Assembly: GCA_020543525.1 (NCBI GenBank)
Contig: JAHYIO010000007.1
Span: 1,302,001-1,366,000 of the forward strand
Direction: 5' to 3'
Length of the DNA: 64,000 bases
From: Coriolopsis trogii
Lineage: Eukaryota; Basidiomycota; Agaricomycetes; Polyporales; Polyporaceae
The position numbers and the translations under genes were made by a program. Below the pieces are notes generated by a model, which saw only the letters and a list, made by a program, of their open reading frames with translations, was not told where the DNA came from and did not search any database. The stretch's first letter is position 1, and each line of letters starts with the position of its first letter. Of this stretch, positions 11,701-24,700 are shown one piece after another.

Positions 11701-14700
11701 GTGTATGCGATAGGAGTGAGACCTGATGACGAATGGCGGTGTATACGACCGTAAATACCTAAATCTGCTGACGATGATAGGGCGGGGTTTGCTGAGCGGT
11801 CATCGACCTGACAGTCTCGACTTCAAGAGACACATCATCTGTCGCAGATGAGTTTCACGGCATGAACGGAACCCAGTATTGAATCTAGCATCCATCTCGC
11901 CAACGAGGAGCAGGAGATAGTGCTCCAAGCCGGTCGCTTCCATTAGCACCGTGGTGCATGTGAACTGCACAGCCGGAGCCTGGTCTAGGTAATTATAAAG
12001 ATATAAGTTCGATCTGCACAAAGGAGGCGTGGCTGTGAGATATCTCGAAGTTCTTCCACAAAGCGTCGTAATCCGCAGGTATCAGGCGGACGACAGTACT
12101 AACACCCGGCGCATTCGGAGATAGCTTTACAATCGAAGCTATGCACGTCCGCGCGAGGGAAGACTCCGTCCAATGTACGAGAGAGGTGGATCTCTGAGAG
12201 ATTACCCTAAGGATTTCAAATCAAATGCACTCACTACACTACATGGTTCACCCTAATGCGCCGGAGGCTACAGGTCCGGTCGCTGCGCGATCGAGATAAT
12301 ATCGTTCATACCTTGTACTCCTGTTGAACGTCACCGAACACATTACTGCGCTGCACAACTCCTTTGACCAATTCAGATATCCATATCCTCACGATGTGTC
12401 CCAATGTCACGGGGCCGCTGCTATGGTGCAAGGCGGTTTGATGGACTTTTGGTTCCTCTTCGCCGGCAGTCTTGACTCCGTGTGGGTACTGCTTTATGGA
12501 GTGGTTTGAACAAGGTGGCGTTTATGTTGGAGGATGGGATGTTAGCCCCCGCCGCTCAGAGTACAAGGGCAGGAAGAAGTCGATCAACACAGGATGGAGA
12601 TGGGGCAGCGCAAGATGGTAGGAGGCGAGCGCCGTGATACTCGGTGTGATCCGAGCCCGTGACTTCTCCGTGACATGCTCCGCGCGTGACTTGTTCGTAG
12701 TCTGAGACGCCCAGGTTTTTTCTTGCAATCCGAGGCAACATTGATGCTCTGAGCGTTTACCCTCACATCCACCCTCTGTCCCTTCGCTAACTGCAAACCA
12801 GCTCTTTCATGAAGCACAATGTCCGCTAAATCTGGCTGAATTGCGCGCAGTAACGAGATTGAACGACAAGCACGGCCCCGCAGCACCGCAGTCTTGGAGG
12901 AGTGACAACACCACAACCCAGACCCAGTCTCTGCCTCGAGTGTCCATCAATGGAAGAGAGGAGACCCGGTTGTAGACATCCAGTGCGTATGTCACGACCA
13001 GGTACATCTTGAGAGCCATTGACTGATATTTCGCTCCGAAAGCCTAGGACTGTCATGCGGCGAGTAGGGGCAGCGTGAGTAGTCCCTGACACGGTGAAAC
13101 ATGCAGTCTCCGCCGGTGAGCGTACAGGTTGGACCCTTTGCATACGCGTGGTTAAGCTTGAGCGACCAGGCCTGATCTCGCTGGGGTCATCATCCGATTG
13201 CATCTGCGGATCTACTCCTGCGCGGACACGCTGGTAAATGTTCTACACTTGATTATCTTTAAGACCCTACCGACCACTGACATGTACGCATGGTCAGGTG
13301 TGCTTCCATTTGGCCTTCCTCAGGTTATCAGACACCAAATTCGATAACACGGCCTACTCCCTTGTTTGTTTCTTCCGGTGCCGCTTGTCTCCACGCAATG
13401 ATTATACGCCGCCCAGTTGGCCCACGTTCGTCGCAGGCGTCCTGGTCTGAATCCTGCATCTCATCAAGTCCAAGTCTGTAGAACAGTTTTATGCTCTTGA
13501 CATATCGGCGGATTGGTTTGAGTGATCCCTCCATCCGTCTCTCGAGGCAGTGAGTCTGATATTTCTAATTTCCAGCGCCGTCGGAAACGTTGTTCTCCCA
13601 TTCGGAAATGTTTCCTGACAATGCGGGTACTTCCACTACGACTTTACTCAGCCATTGTGTCGTGATTGTTCGTCCGCGTCCGTCTACGCCGGTCTTCCCT
13701 ACTTGACAGTCGCAATTGGAAGGCAAGTTCGGCCACGGAGCCGACCGTGGCCGGCGACTCATTGATACCAAGATGGTCGCTGGTGGAAGGTGCTTCCATT
13801 CCCTGTGTAATGCATAACTCCATCGGATGACTGCGGCATCTGGACTTTACTCAGTCTTGCCGCCAACATATCGTCCGCACGTGATGTCGCAAATGTGTCG
13901 AATACCTGACTGCCTGCCTGCTATGTATAGGACCCGTATCTCGTTTCAGAACCTCGCCAGAACCCTCATCATAGGAATTGGATGTCTTTGACCTGGCTAT
14001 GCGGCCGCGTGTAGGCAATAGACGCTGCGAAGCTCGGGCGGTGGTTCGACTGTTCTCGAAGATGGCGCACCGATGTACGTCGCAGGAGTTCTACGCTCCA
14101 TCGATTGACTCGTCACTACGTGGACCACATTAAGATGTGCAAGATTTCCAACCTCGAATGGTTGACGATCTATACCACTGTCATCGCCTGGGTCACGTTC
14201 AGGGGCTGTCATACTGACAAGCCAGATTGCGTCACAAAATAACGAGGCACTCTTATCGGGACTTCCAATGCACGAGGCCAGACGAATCTTCCCGGCTGAG
14301 TATCCCAGAAGAGCCGGATATCTGTACCGCTTCGTTCGGACGGTTTACCAAAGACCGTCATGCCCGTTCCAGACGCCCGTAGTCCCATTCGAAGACCACG
14401 AGGCAGCAGGCCGAACTATGTCGACGATGAGCCACATGTGCCGTAATCTATCTCCTCCGCCCCTGGGAAGCTCGGCGAGAAATACTCTCAGAGTTCAGCA
14501 AAGCTCGCGCCGGACGAGATGATGACTCACGACCTCAGGTACGTTCCTTCTCTTAGGGTCACGAATGGAAGCGGTGGCTCCACCCTCGAGCTGTGCGCTG
14601 AACCATCCGGTGTTGGACCATCGAAGACCATCTCCCCTTCCATGGCCGACTTCTCCGGAGGCTGGACTCGCGAAGGCAGCGAGTCGCCTACTACTTACTG

Positions 14701-17473
14701 GCCCCGCGGCGGCGCCTACTATTTGCAGTGAGCTCCTAAAGCGTCGCGCCGTGCCTCCTCTGTATAAGCCCGCACATCCCTCCATTTACAAACTGCCCGT
14801 TCACGCCGCAGAGGCTAAAAAGCGCGTCTGTAGACCTCTACTCTGTCGTGTCGCTCATGATGAAACACGACTTACGATGAAATGGGCGCTTGCAGATCGT
14901 CGCATCTGATTTGGACCGTGGGAGCCGGGGAAATGTCTGTTCACCGGACACACGCTCTCCCACAGCAGACGCGCATATGCTTTCCTCCTCTCTCCACTCC
15001 CTCTCTTTCCTCGTTAATACTGCAAAGGATAGTGGCGAGTTCTGACTGAACAACAACTACCTTTTTAAGTGGGATATAAGGGAAGACAACCGTGCGATCG
15101 GCTTATGATTATGCAAGTTGTGGGAGGTGCCATCGCTCCAAAATCCAAGTCGCAGCTATCCGCCTAACACACACGAGACAAGCGAGCAGTGTCGGCTATG
15201 AAACATGATATGGGATACTCCCTCGGGAACAAGACTTTACAGAAGAGCAATTGTGAGTAGTCGTTGAACTGATCACTCCTGTCTCGCAGGCAGGCTCGTA
15301 CTGCAAAAATGTTCATAACATCAAGACTTGCCACGTCATGACGTTTCCCTCCTGCCTGCAGCACAGGAAGACGTCCGACTGGGCGGCGACTCAATGGTAA
15401 GCCGCTGCTGTGACTCTGGACTTGTGTACCTTTTAGACTGATTCTCGCTTCCCCACTCGCTTAGCCATTTTCCGATGGGGTTCGGCAATACGCGCTCAGC
15501 TAGGCTCAGCTTCTGTCTGGCCAACCGCAGCGGAACATCGACGGGCCCTGATGCCGCCTTCTTTAGTCCCGGACGCCAGTGACTTCTCTACGCCCAGAAT
15601 GTCACGGACACACTCACTGATCGGTAATGACGAGTTCGAAGTGCGTCTGGAAGTTGTAGCCCGTTCTCAGCGAGCCCGTTCTCACATACCTGTCTGCACT
15701 GTGGCTGAACTGCGGTGATTGCCCTGTTGCCGAGAAGAAAATACAGATAGTACAACGTAGGTTTGCCCTCTCCTCGCGTCCTTGCTTCTATCCATCCTGA
15801 TATCCTCTACTAAACTCAAAGCTGCTGCACTGCCAAAGCCGTAAGAGTATGTACTTCTCTTCGCTGCACTGTCTGTACTCACGCCTATTCCTGTTCTCAT
15901 CTTCCATCAGGGAATCAACAGATTTTGGGGTCCTCGACTCGGGTTCTGCCCGAGCCCGAAGGCATTCCTGATGCGCGCTGACCGTACATATGGCAGATCA
16001 GACCGGGAAACCGGCCAGGCCGCGCACGGGATGTTCCTGCCGCCCCGCAGACTGGACGTCGCCGCGGGAGTGAGTGAGACCGTCTCGCTCTCTCAGTACT
16101 TGAGGGGTAACCCGCCGGTGTATGCGGAGTGGAATAGTAGTATGTACGCACGATATCTACTTTCGCCGAGGGAATCCCACGCCGAGTCCCTGTGCACGAG
16201 GTACGTAACTGCTTCTTTGTAGACGTGGCTGGAGCTCTTGTGGATGACTCGCTGACTCGCTATGGGAGTGAAGTTGATACCAGGTCCTCTCGACCCACTG
16301 CACTGAATGTGATGGGGGAACATGGAGCGCAGCTGCTACGCATCCTCCGATACCGGGAGAATCATCGGGGCAGCGCTGGGGAATGAGGGAGAGCATGAGA
16401 GGAGTGAGCCAAGAGCAGACGCTTGACGCTGTTCTTCGGTGACTAGACAATGCACCGGGCGAGTCAGGTGTGCCGCAGCTGGGGAGGGCGCTGTCTTCTT
16501 CCCTGTATCGCTCGCCCAACTTTGGCATATCCATCTGTTCCCGGCCCGTGTCTCCCCGCCGCGTCCACTGGCCAGAATCGGTGCCAGTATGTCTTTCGTC
16601 GTCGCGGGGTCATGCACTCGAAATGGTCTGCGATGCTGATGCCGCCGCTTCGCATTCAAAACTCTATCCCCAGACTGGCCCTTCTTCTCGTGATCGCACC
16701 CGGTCATGAAGCGATGCCCCGATGCTGTGCGACAATTCTCGATAGGAGCTCGGCGGCGCAGCCTTGCGCGCGACTACCTGCTTTCAGCTCATCTACGCCC
16801 CAGCTCGCCATCGCCCCCTCTCTTGCCGTCGTGGAGACGCTTTCACCTCTTCCGGAAACCCCGTCGACGCAAGAACTCAGGTCCCGTCAGCGACTGCGTC
16901 GGATGGATCGCGGAGGGGTCACATCCACTGTGAGTCACTGACTGTGCCCGGTCCACATTCCACGATTCGCCCGAGCGCATCGAGCATAACGTTGCAGCAA
17001 ATCCATTTGTCACCCGTAACTCATTTGACTGTTACGTGGAAATCCGTCTTTCTGCCGATTTGCCCGTTTTCGGGACCACCACGAGGTAGCCCTTCGCCCG
17101 CTCTCACCCGGAGAGCGCTGCGAATCGTACATCTGGTGTCTCGCCAATCCTTCATTGTGCAGCCTATGGCGTCTTTGCGACCACATTACGACTCACGGCT
17201 TCCAACTCGTTCAGGCGCTGGCCAGGAGATCGCACGCCTACTTTCGCAAGGACCTGGGCACGCGCTGCCTTGCCCTCCGTTCATTCTCACCACCGGAGAA
17301 CCCATATGCCACGGCCTGTTCTCACGGCGTATTCGCGTATCCTATCCGGAGCCTCAGATGTCACCGCTGCATATGGGCATCACCAACACCGGGATACGAC
17401 TTCTGGACGCCCTCGATGGGTGGTGATCTACAATTGATCGTTCTGCGGAAAGTGGCACTCAGCGCGTATTCCG
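8768..17473. other. gene-poor interval, no gene recognised
   Basis: For about 8.7 kb I see only short open frames without domains, consistent reading-frame bias or spliceable homology to known families. No TIR element, LTR pair or tRNA stood out. Homology to the right arm stops at the small gene's stop codon (8767). The interval may contain old degraded repeats or non-coding RNA; nothing positive can be shown by eye. Confidence 0.5.
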
Positions 17474-17480
17474 TATATAG
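17474..17480 (+). promoter_or_regulatory. TATA-like box of the first C2H2 gene
   Basis: TATATAG lies about 137 bp upstream of the ATG at 17611. Pyrimidine-rich stretches follow it, as is common near fungal transcription starts. Confidence 0.4.
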
Positions 17481-17610
17481 CCAGCTTCTCGGTGGGCGCG
17501 GAGAACCAGGCTCCTCATCCGCGCCCCCTCCCTCAGACATCAAGGCTCTCTCTCTCTCTCATACCCCTCACATCCCTTCGTCCATTCGTACGCTCATCCG
17601 TCCGTCCACG

Positions 17611-18751
17611 ATGTCCGACAACGAGCGCCCGACTCTTCCCAGCCTTCAGGACATGTTTCCCGGTGCGTCTGTCGTGCACCCACACAGTTGCCATGGTCGC
17701 AGTCTAATTGTCTATCCGTTTAGACCTGCAATTTGAGCGATTGCGGGTACAAGGGGGGGAGAGGCCGTCAAGCGTCCCCGCTACACCCAACCCCTCACTA
17801 TCACGATTCTCGGTGAGTCTTTCGCTGTAATCGGGTCCCCATGCGCATCGCATGTTCTCATGTGCAATGCACAGGGTCGTCGCTCGGACTTGCCCCTATC
17901 CAGCCCACGCCATGAAACGACACAAGCGACCCACTCCCCGCGATCTCCAGCCATGCAAGCTACTCCTCAAATCCCGGAGGACAGAACTCGCGGCGTCGTC
18001 TCTCAATTCTCGGTCGCCGCGGGTGAGGCTGCTCAGCCGCGTGTCTCTGCAGGAAAGGTGTTCGAAGACCACCTGTACCCCAACATCTACCCCAACGCCA
18101 CGCGTGCATCTCACAGGGCGCTGGCTAACATGGACCTCCCAACCTACGTCCTCCACCCCGACGAATGCCCGCCAGACGATGACCGGAGGCACGGCTGCGG
18201 TATCTGCCACAGGCGGTTCAACCGTCCCAGCAGCCTGATGATCCACATGAACTCTCACACGGGAGCGCAACGTATGTCGCCCAGCCTCTGATTTTGCTCG
18301 CGATTTCTGATGAAGCCTTCCAGCATTTCATTGCCCCTTCCCGGGATGCACCCGTCGCTTCAGCGTCAACTCGAACATGCGCAGGCATTACCGAAACCAC
18401 CGAGAGGCTCCGAACACTTCGATGCAGATGCAGCCGTACCCTCCCACCTACTACCGCACCGCCGACCCCGCGCGATCCCCCTACCCCCTCCAGAGCTCGC
18501 CCTCGTCCTCCACTCTCTCGTCGTTCTCGGACAGCGAGGATCAGTCTGTTGCGACCAGCCGCCTCCAGAGTAGGGACCGTCTGTTCCAGCGCACTCGCTC
18601 CGACACCTACCCTCGCCCCCAAGACCGCTCGGCGGCGGCGCGCCCCCGCGCGTGCAACGTGCCGGGATGCGATTGCGACGAGGCGCCGAGCGCGCTTCGC
18701 CCAGCATTCCCGCAAGCATCCTCCGCCAAGTTCTCGCCGAGCCCCCGATGA
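17611..18751 (+). CDS. two-finger C2H2 zinc-finger protein, short paralogue
   Basis: Four exons: 17611-17662, 17724-17812, 17875-18271 and 18324-18751, with introns of 61, 62 and 52 nt in phases 1, 0 and 1. Spliced length is 966 nt, or 321 aa. Finger 1 uses C155, C158, H171, H175. After a TGAQPF linker, finger 2 uses C183, C188, H201, H205. The last intron falls inside the linker. These are normal DNA-binding fingers, so a nuclear transcription factor is likely; targets are unknown. The N-terminus has LPSLQDMFPG. The C-terminus has a Cys-rich CNVPGCDCD motif followed by LRPAF. Both short motifs recur in the paralogue at 36998. The middle is Ser/Pro/Tyr-rich and probably disordered. It has about 8.8 kb of gene-free upstream DNA. 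Confidence 0.87.
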
Positions 18752-21700
18752 GCCGCGAGCGAGCCGATCCACAAGCGGGCTCTTCCTGCGCACACACACA
18801 CGCCCCCGGCGCTCTGGCCGCCTCTCATGGGACATACGCCGCCACCCCTGCCGCCGCTCGTGCTCCTTTTTTTCCCTTCGCGCGGCGCGCAAACAAAACA
18901 AAAAAAACGATTGCTTCAATCATTATTATTTGGATTATTGGTCGGTACGGACGTATGCTCTCCGCTCTCGCGCTTTACTACGTTATTCGCTTGCTGTCTC
19001 TCTCCTGTCCTTTTGCTCCGCTGCGCTGCCAGTCGGGATGACCTCGGTTCCCGGTAGAACTGGATGTGGGATCTCTGTCGAATGTATCCATTAAGTTATG
19101 CTTGCTTATGCTTTCCCTCCCCCGCTCATCACCCCGTTACCCCTCAATTGCTATTGGTATCGCTTTCGTACCGTGCTCTCGCCGTTATTCACGCCCGCCG
19201 TATCCCCGCCCGCTCGTCGTACATATCGAAGATGTATCCATCCCCCCGTTCCCACCTCTCCTAACCCGCTCGTATTCCCCACGCAGTCAGCGACCGCATC
19301 CGGTGTAATCGTATACGCTCTGCTGTATTCACAACAATCACATACCTGATCTTCTTGCGCACCTACGGATGATCGAGCGATTCGGGGATGGAAGCAGCAG
19401 CAGCCCTCAGTGACTCATCAGAAATCTTCTCGTAGACCCCCTGTTTAGGCCTATGCCGAGTTGGTCCAGGACCCGGGTCTATCACTGTGTGCGATGCTGA
19501 CAGGTGCTTCGCGATGTGCTTCGAGAGTGCGTCAAACACCGCGCGCCGGGCGGACCCTGTATGGACGACGAAGCAGCGCAGAAGGGGTCTGCCCGAGTAG
19601 AACGTGGCATCCGTTCGCAGTTGTGGGTATGCCGCAAACGTCTACACGTTGCCTACGCTTGCACATGATTTTGCTGTAGTCTTTTAGACCTATAGAATAA
19701 TGGACGTTCATACAACAGGAGATAAAGCATACTGGTCCGTCGACCTCAAGTTGGCTTGCCAGCCAGCTTCAACAAGATGGCACGGGCCCAGCTCCATCTG
19801 CCTCTCCAGCGGAAAGTCATTGCAGCTCTCGGCCGATCCATGGACCGAATGGTGGCGCATCTTGATATCACAGAAGTGAAGAGAGTACGATGAATGCATT
19901 ACCAGGTAAAGAACAATGTAGCACCCGCGCAGTAGATGAACCTCACCACACGAGGACACCCTCATCTGACACAAGCCTAACAAGTTCTTGGGCGAAGCGC
20001 GTACGGATGCGGGGCGGGGTTGAGCTGTGTATGTCGGGATAACCTCTGGTAAGATCGAGATGAGAGCGTCGTAGTGTGAGTACGCTGGAGTCTGGTGGAG
20101 ACGGGTGCGAGATTAGACATACGTATGTGGTATAATGCCCTCCGTTGGAGCCCTGGAGGCCGTCCGCAGTCTCATATCTGGACCCTAGGTGAGAGGTTCC
20201 GCTGAAGATGTCGATGCGGGGGCTGCCACTCGGACCTACATCAGACGATGGTTGGGACCCACGAGCAGAATGTTCCGATGGGAGCGGTGCAATGTATCCG
20301 ATACGGCAGTACCACGGTGTTCTTAGGAAAGCGAAGCCTGCTGAATATCAATCATGGTTGTGACTGAATCACGCTGGAACAGTCATTGATGAGGAAGGAC
20401 AGAATACTTCGCCCGAAAACCTTGCGTATACAGGTTACAGGGCGAAATAAGAAGATGTAAGATGGAAGGCAAATATTGATTTGATGTGCCAGGGCATTGG
20501 ATTTGGAGGATTATAACGATTGAAGGAATAGACTCACTCGTTTGTTCGTCCACTCACAAAGCACCTGTCTCTCGCCCTTATCTTGAATGTTCGCCTTGGG
20601 AGCGCACGGCGGATATTGGCAGGCTGTCGACGGCGTTCAGATCTCGAGATAGACAGGGCCTTTTGGTAATGCTAAGTTATACTCGCGGTGCGAGCGTACA
20701 CCAACGTCAGCTATAGCTTTTGCCGGATCCAGAGTACATCACTCACCACGGGACAACCACGCCGTCGACAGAGTGCATCACGACAACAGCGCAGCCTAGG
20801 GGTCGTTGGAGGCAATCTCAACGCAAGATGTACTTGTTGGTGTCGCAGCCAAGCTGTTTGCTACGTACTATCGGAACATTCGTAAGCCATAGCATAACTT
20901 ACAGGCCAACGAGGAGTGTGATATGACATTGAGGCGGCCTAGAAATTGATCTACCCTCTACGCGGGGAGGTCGAGGTGGGCTATCCGGACCGGAGCAAGT
21001 CCGGAACGGCGGCGAGACGAGGGCCGGTGCCTTGTCCACGGTTGAGATCCTGTGCCCCCTCACAGCCGCCAGCCACATCGCCACCATCCAACACATCAAG
21101 CGTGTGAGCAGTCGGCGGAGCACACAGCTGTGTCGTCCTTGTACTTTGCAGATATGGAGGTCAAAGAGCCCAAGAGAGATGTCACAAGGTGGAGGAAGGC
21201 TCGATTCGGGCTGATTGCAGCCGTGGACGATAACGACCATGTGAGAGACTCCCGGACGGCGATTCCAAAAAGAGGATAAGAATAGGATGCAACCATCCCC
21301 ACCCAACCTGTGGAAGCTCTCGCCTGAGTCTGTACCAGCGGGACCGAACAGAAGAGAGCCTGACATCACCATTGAGAGAATGCGGCCAACGCAATCCCAG
21401 CCTCCAACCGGACGTGCCGAGGCCTTCATTAGTCGATTCTCGCGGTGGCCGGGGCAACTGTGTGGGGTACGTGGCAAAATGCGGAGGTTTTGTCATCTTT
21501 GTGAGAGATTCGCGTCAAAATTAAAGAAGGTGAGAAGTGGGAACGCGCCCAGGTTTCGAGTTCGACTGGATTCTCGGCATCACGCCACGACATATGACAG
21601 GGTCATCACGCATTACGAGCAATCCTGCCTACAAGGAGTGCATGCAGATACCATCCATGTGCAATGCATGTCAATCGTTCGATTCGGATGATATCGACTG

Positions 21701-24700
21701 GGTGGTACTCACTGGACTTCAGGCGGCGACTCAGGTACGTGGATTGACGTCCGTGCCAGCCTGTCTTGCTAGCCATCGGTGATAAACGATCATAAATGGA
21801 CGCAAGCTGGGAACATGCAGTACGACTATATCAAATGACAAACAAGCTCCGGCTGCCAGAGACGCAAAGGAAAGAGAAGATAACCATTGGAGACATATGG
21901 GCTGCAACAGGCCCGTAAGCCATTGAGTCTGAGATCGCATGAGCCAACGTGACCGGCGCCTAGCGGAGTTTGTTTCGTCAATTTCCATGTGGCGGTGCTT
22001 TTTGCATAAACGTCAACTTCTCAAGTCCATTACGACTCATGAAGCAACGCATCGCGCTGATAGCTCGGGAATATGTACGTACGGAATCGTTGGAACACTT
22101 GTGAACCGTGACTGATAACGTATCTGCTCCGGCCGCGATGGGACCGAAGCCGACCGAGGTTTGGGTCCTCTGGCTTGAACAAGGCCTGAAGACCTTGTTT
22201 ACGGAGAAATAACCCCCGGTCTACGTTTTACCAGTGTCGGATCGCGGGGTTCAGACAAAGGCATAATCCCTCATGAAGATATGAACCAGGTGAGTGACAC
22301 GGTAGAACCTCCATCATAAGTTGATACACGGGACGATGTGACATCGCTGATCCTCATATGTTATCCCCCGGAAGACAGTTGGGTCCCAACGTGCGGGTGG
22401 GGCTCACACACATACAGCCCCATCGACGAGCCATCTCGGCACGGAGTGTTCGTACATTGCCCGGAGATCCTGACTCACGAGATCCGCACAGCCGATGAGG
22501 AAAACAACCCTCGAACTGTTGGCCAATAATCAGATATCAGTGATATCCGTTCGGACTGGACAGCATATCGAACACTGCAAGCATCGCCGCCGGCATGTCT
22601 GAATGCAATGGCATACCCGACCGAGAAGCTTAGACCAGCACGCGGACGCGGCAGTCTTCTGCACCTAGATTCAAGAACTGTATGTGCAATTAAGGACAGA
22701 TGCACAGGTCAAAGAATGCCCACCGTCGGGAGCTTACGTCCAACCTGGGGAGCTAGATTATCATTGACGCCACGAAGACGGTGGCACGGCGCCTATAGGT
22801 GAGAACGGGGCCGTAAGAGTGCCTTTGCGGGACGATGCGAATGACGAGCTATACACAGAGTCCTCAAGGCAAGTGCTAGGACCTGGCCCGTGACATGAGA
22901 CAGAAACCCACGGTCTGACAGCGTCGACTCTCGAAGGGATCGGCCTTCAGATTGGACACCAGCATTCAGCGAGCAGTGGCCAAAATAGAAGTCAGCGAAC
23001 AGCATCGCGCTCCCGCGTCGATGCGTAGACATCCTCCGACTAGCATACGGAGGTCTGTGAGGCGGCAGCGCCTCATGTCCCGCACATATCCCGCTTTACA
23101 TCCTCCAACACGGGGGATAAACCATCTTCCGAACGGATACACAAGGGACGCAGGCGTTCGTGGAGACAGTTGGTAAGCGCAGTGAGAGTCTGACTGGACG
23201 CAGTAGTCCACCTGCTCACCCTACAGAGCAGCACGAATGCCAGAGTCAAGCGACAGCGCAGCGCAGCGATGTCTCTCCGATATGCGAGTCGGAATAGATA
23301 GAAGCAGGGCCGCTCCCGGTGCGAGGCAAGGAGTATGAGACTGGCTCCCGGCGTCTGAGAACAACTTCCGACACCCACGCCAGACCGGAGAGATGCCTGA
23401 CGGCCCTGTCACTGCAAGGTATTGAAGTTGTCTGAAAGACAGGTGTGAGTCCATGACGTCCATATTGCATTAATTTCAGAAGTCTCCGACTGTACGTCGG
23501 GAGATGTGCCACAAAGCCACTTCTGAACCGTCGACGCGGCCGCCGTCGGAGGTCTGGCGGTGGACACGCGCCTAGAGGGGCGCTGACCACACATTGACAT
23601 GCGGTCAAAGAACGATTCGCTGACCACCCACGAAAGCGACTCGCGATCCACATACCACACGGTGACGACGAAAGATCCACAGTGGCATGCCCGACCGTCT
23701 TCGGGTGGCGGATCCCTGACCAACCATTACTGTCGTATCAGCGTTTGATCCGATAACGCACAAACGCACTCACTCCTCTTCCCCGTAATGAGCGACAACG
23801 GACGCATGCGCGCGTGGAGATCATTCCAAATCGGCAGTCCGGCGAGAAGCCGCAGGAAAATTGGCCATATTCATCTCCGGCCTCCGGGAAGGCCAATTAC
23901 GCAACCACGGCACCGCATCCGTATCTCTCCTGCTTCGGTCTTCCCAATCCTGGCACGGGTGGGACCGCGAGGAGAATATGGGATCCGTCGGTTTCAGCAT
24001 CAGGATAGAAGGAGCGAAGGAGGAGGCCGCTGATTTCCATGGCGTTGCGCGGTGTGAAGGGGCCCCGGGCGGGTGAAAAGGTCGTCATGGGCGGAAAGGA
24101 GTACAAGGGGCACTTCTCGACGTCTCCATCGAAAGACCGCGGGGATGCATTCCTTGACATGCGGTCACACTTGAGTCAGAACAGGGCACCGCGGGACCCA
24201 GACCCCGGCGTTCCGCAGCATGGACCCTAGAATTGCACCCATGGTGGCGACGGGACGGTAGCGGACACGTCACCGCACTTTCGACTCAAACACGAGACAG
24301 TCCTCGGACATAACGTGCGAGATCTTCAGGCAACACACTGTAACCAATGATGCTCGCGTGTCAGGGCGTTGCTCGACCCCAGTATGAGAGAGCAGAACGT
24401 ACATGGAGAACGTCTTCCGCATGAGCATCCTAGCAACGGCCAGGAACCGTCATATCCGGCCGTCGCAACCCAGGGGGAACAGATACGAAACGTCCACGCT
24501 CGTCCTCCTTGACTCGATCTGTTGCCTCACCATTTTCCGGAATCCTCTGACGGAAGACGTGGTGGCAGGATAAGGGCTGCGAAGCCGCTTCAAAGTAGAC
24601 TCATCAGCCAATTATGCCATCTTGACTGTTTGTAAGAGCGCATTCGCGATGGCCGAAGTAGATTGAACCGATCTTCAAAAAGGTCCAACACAGTCTGATT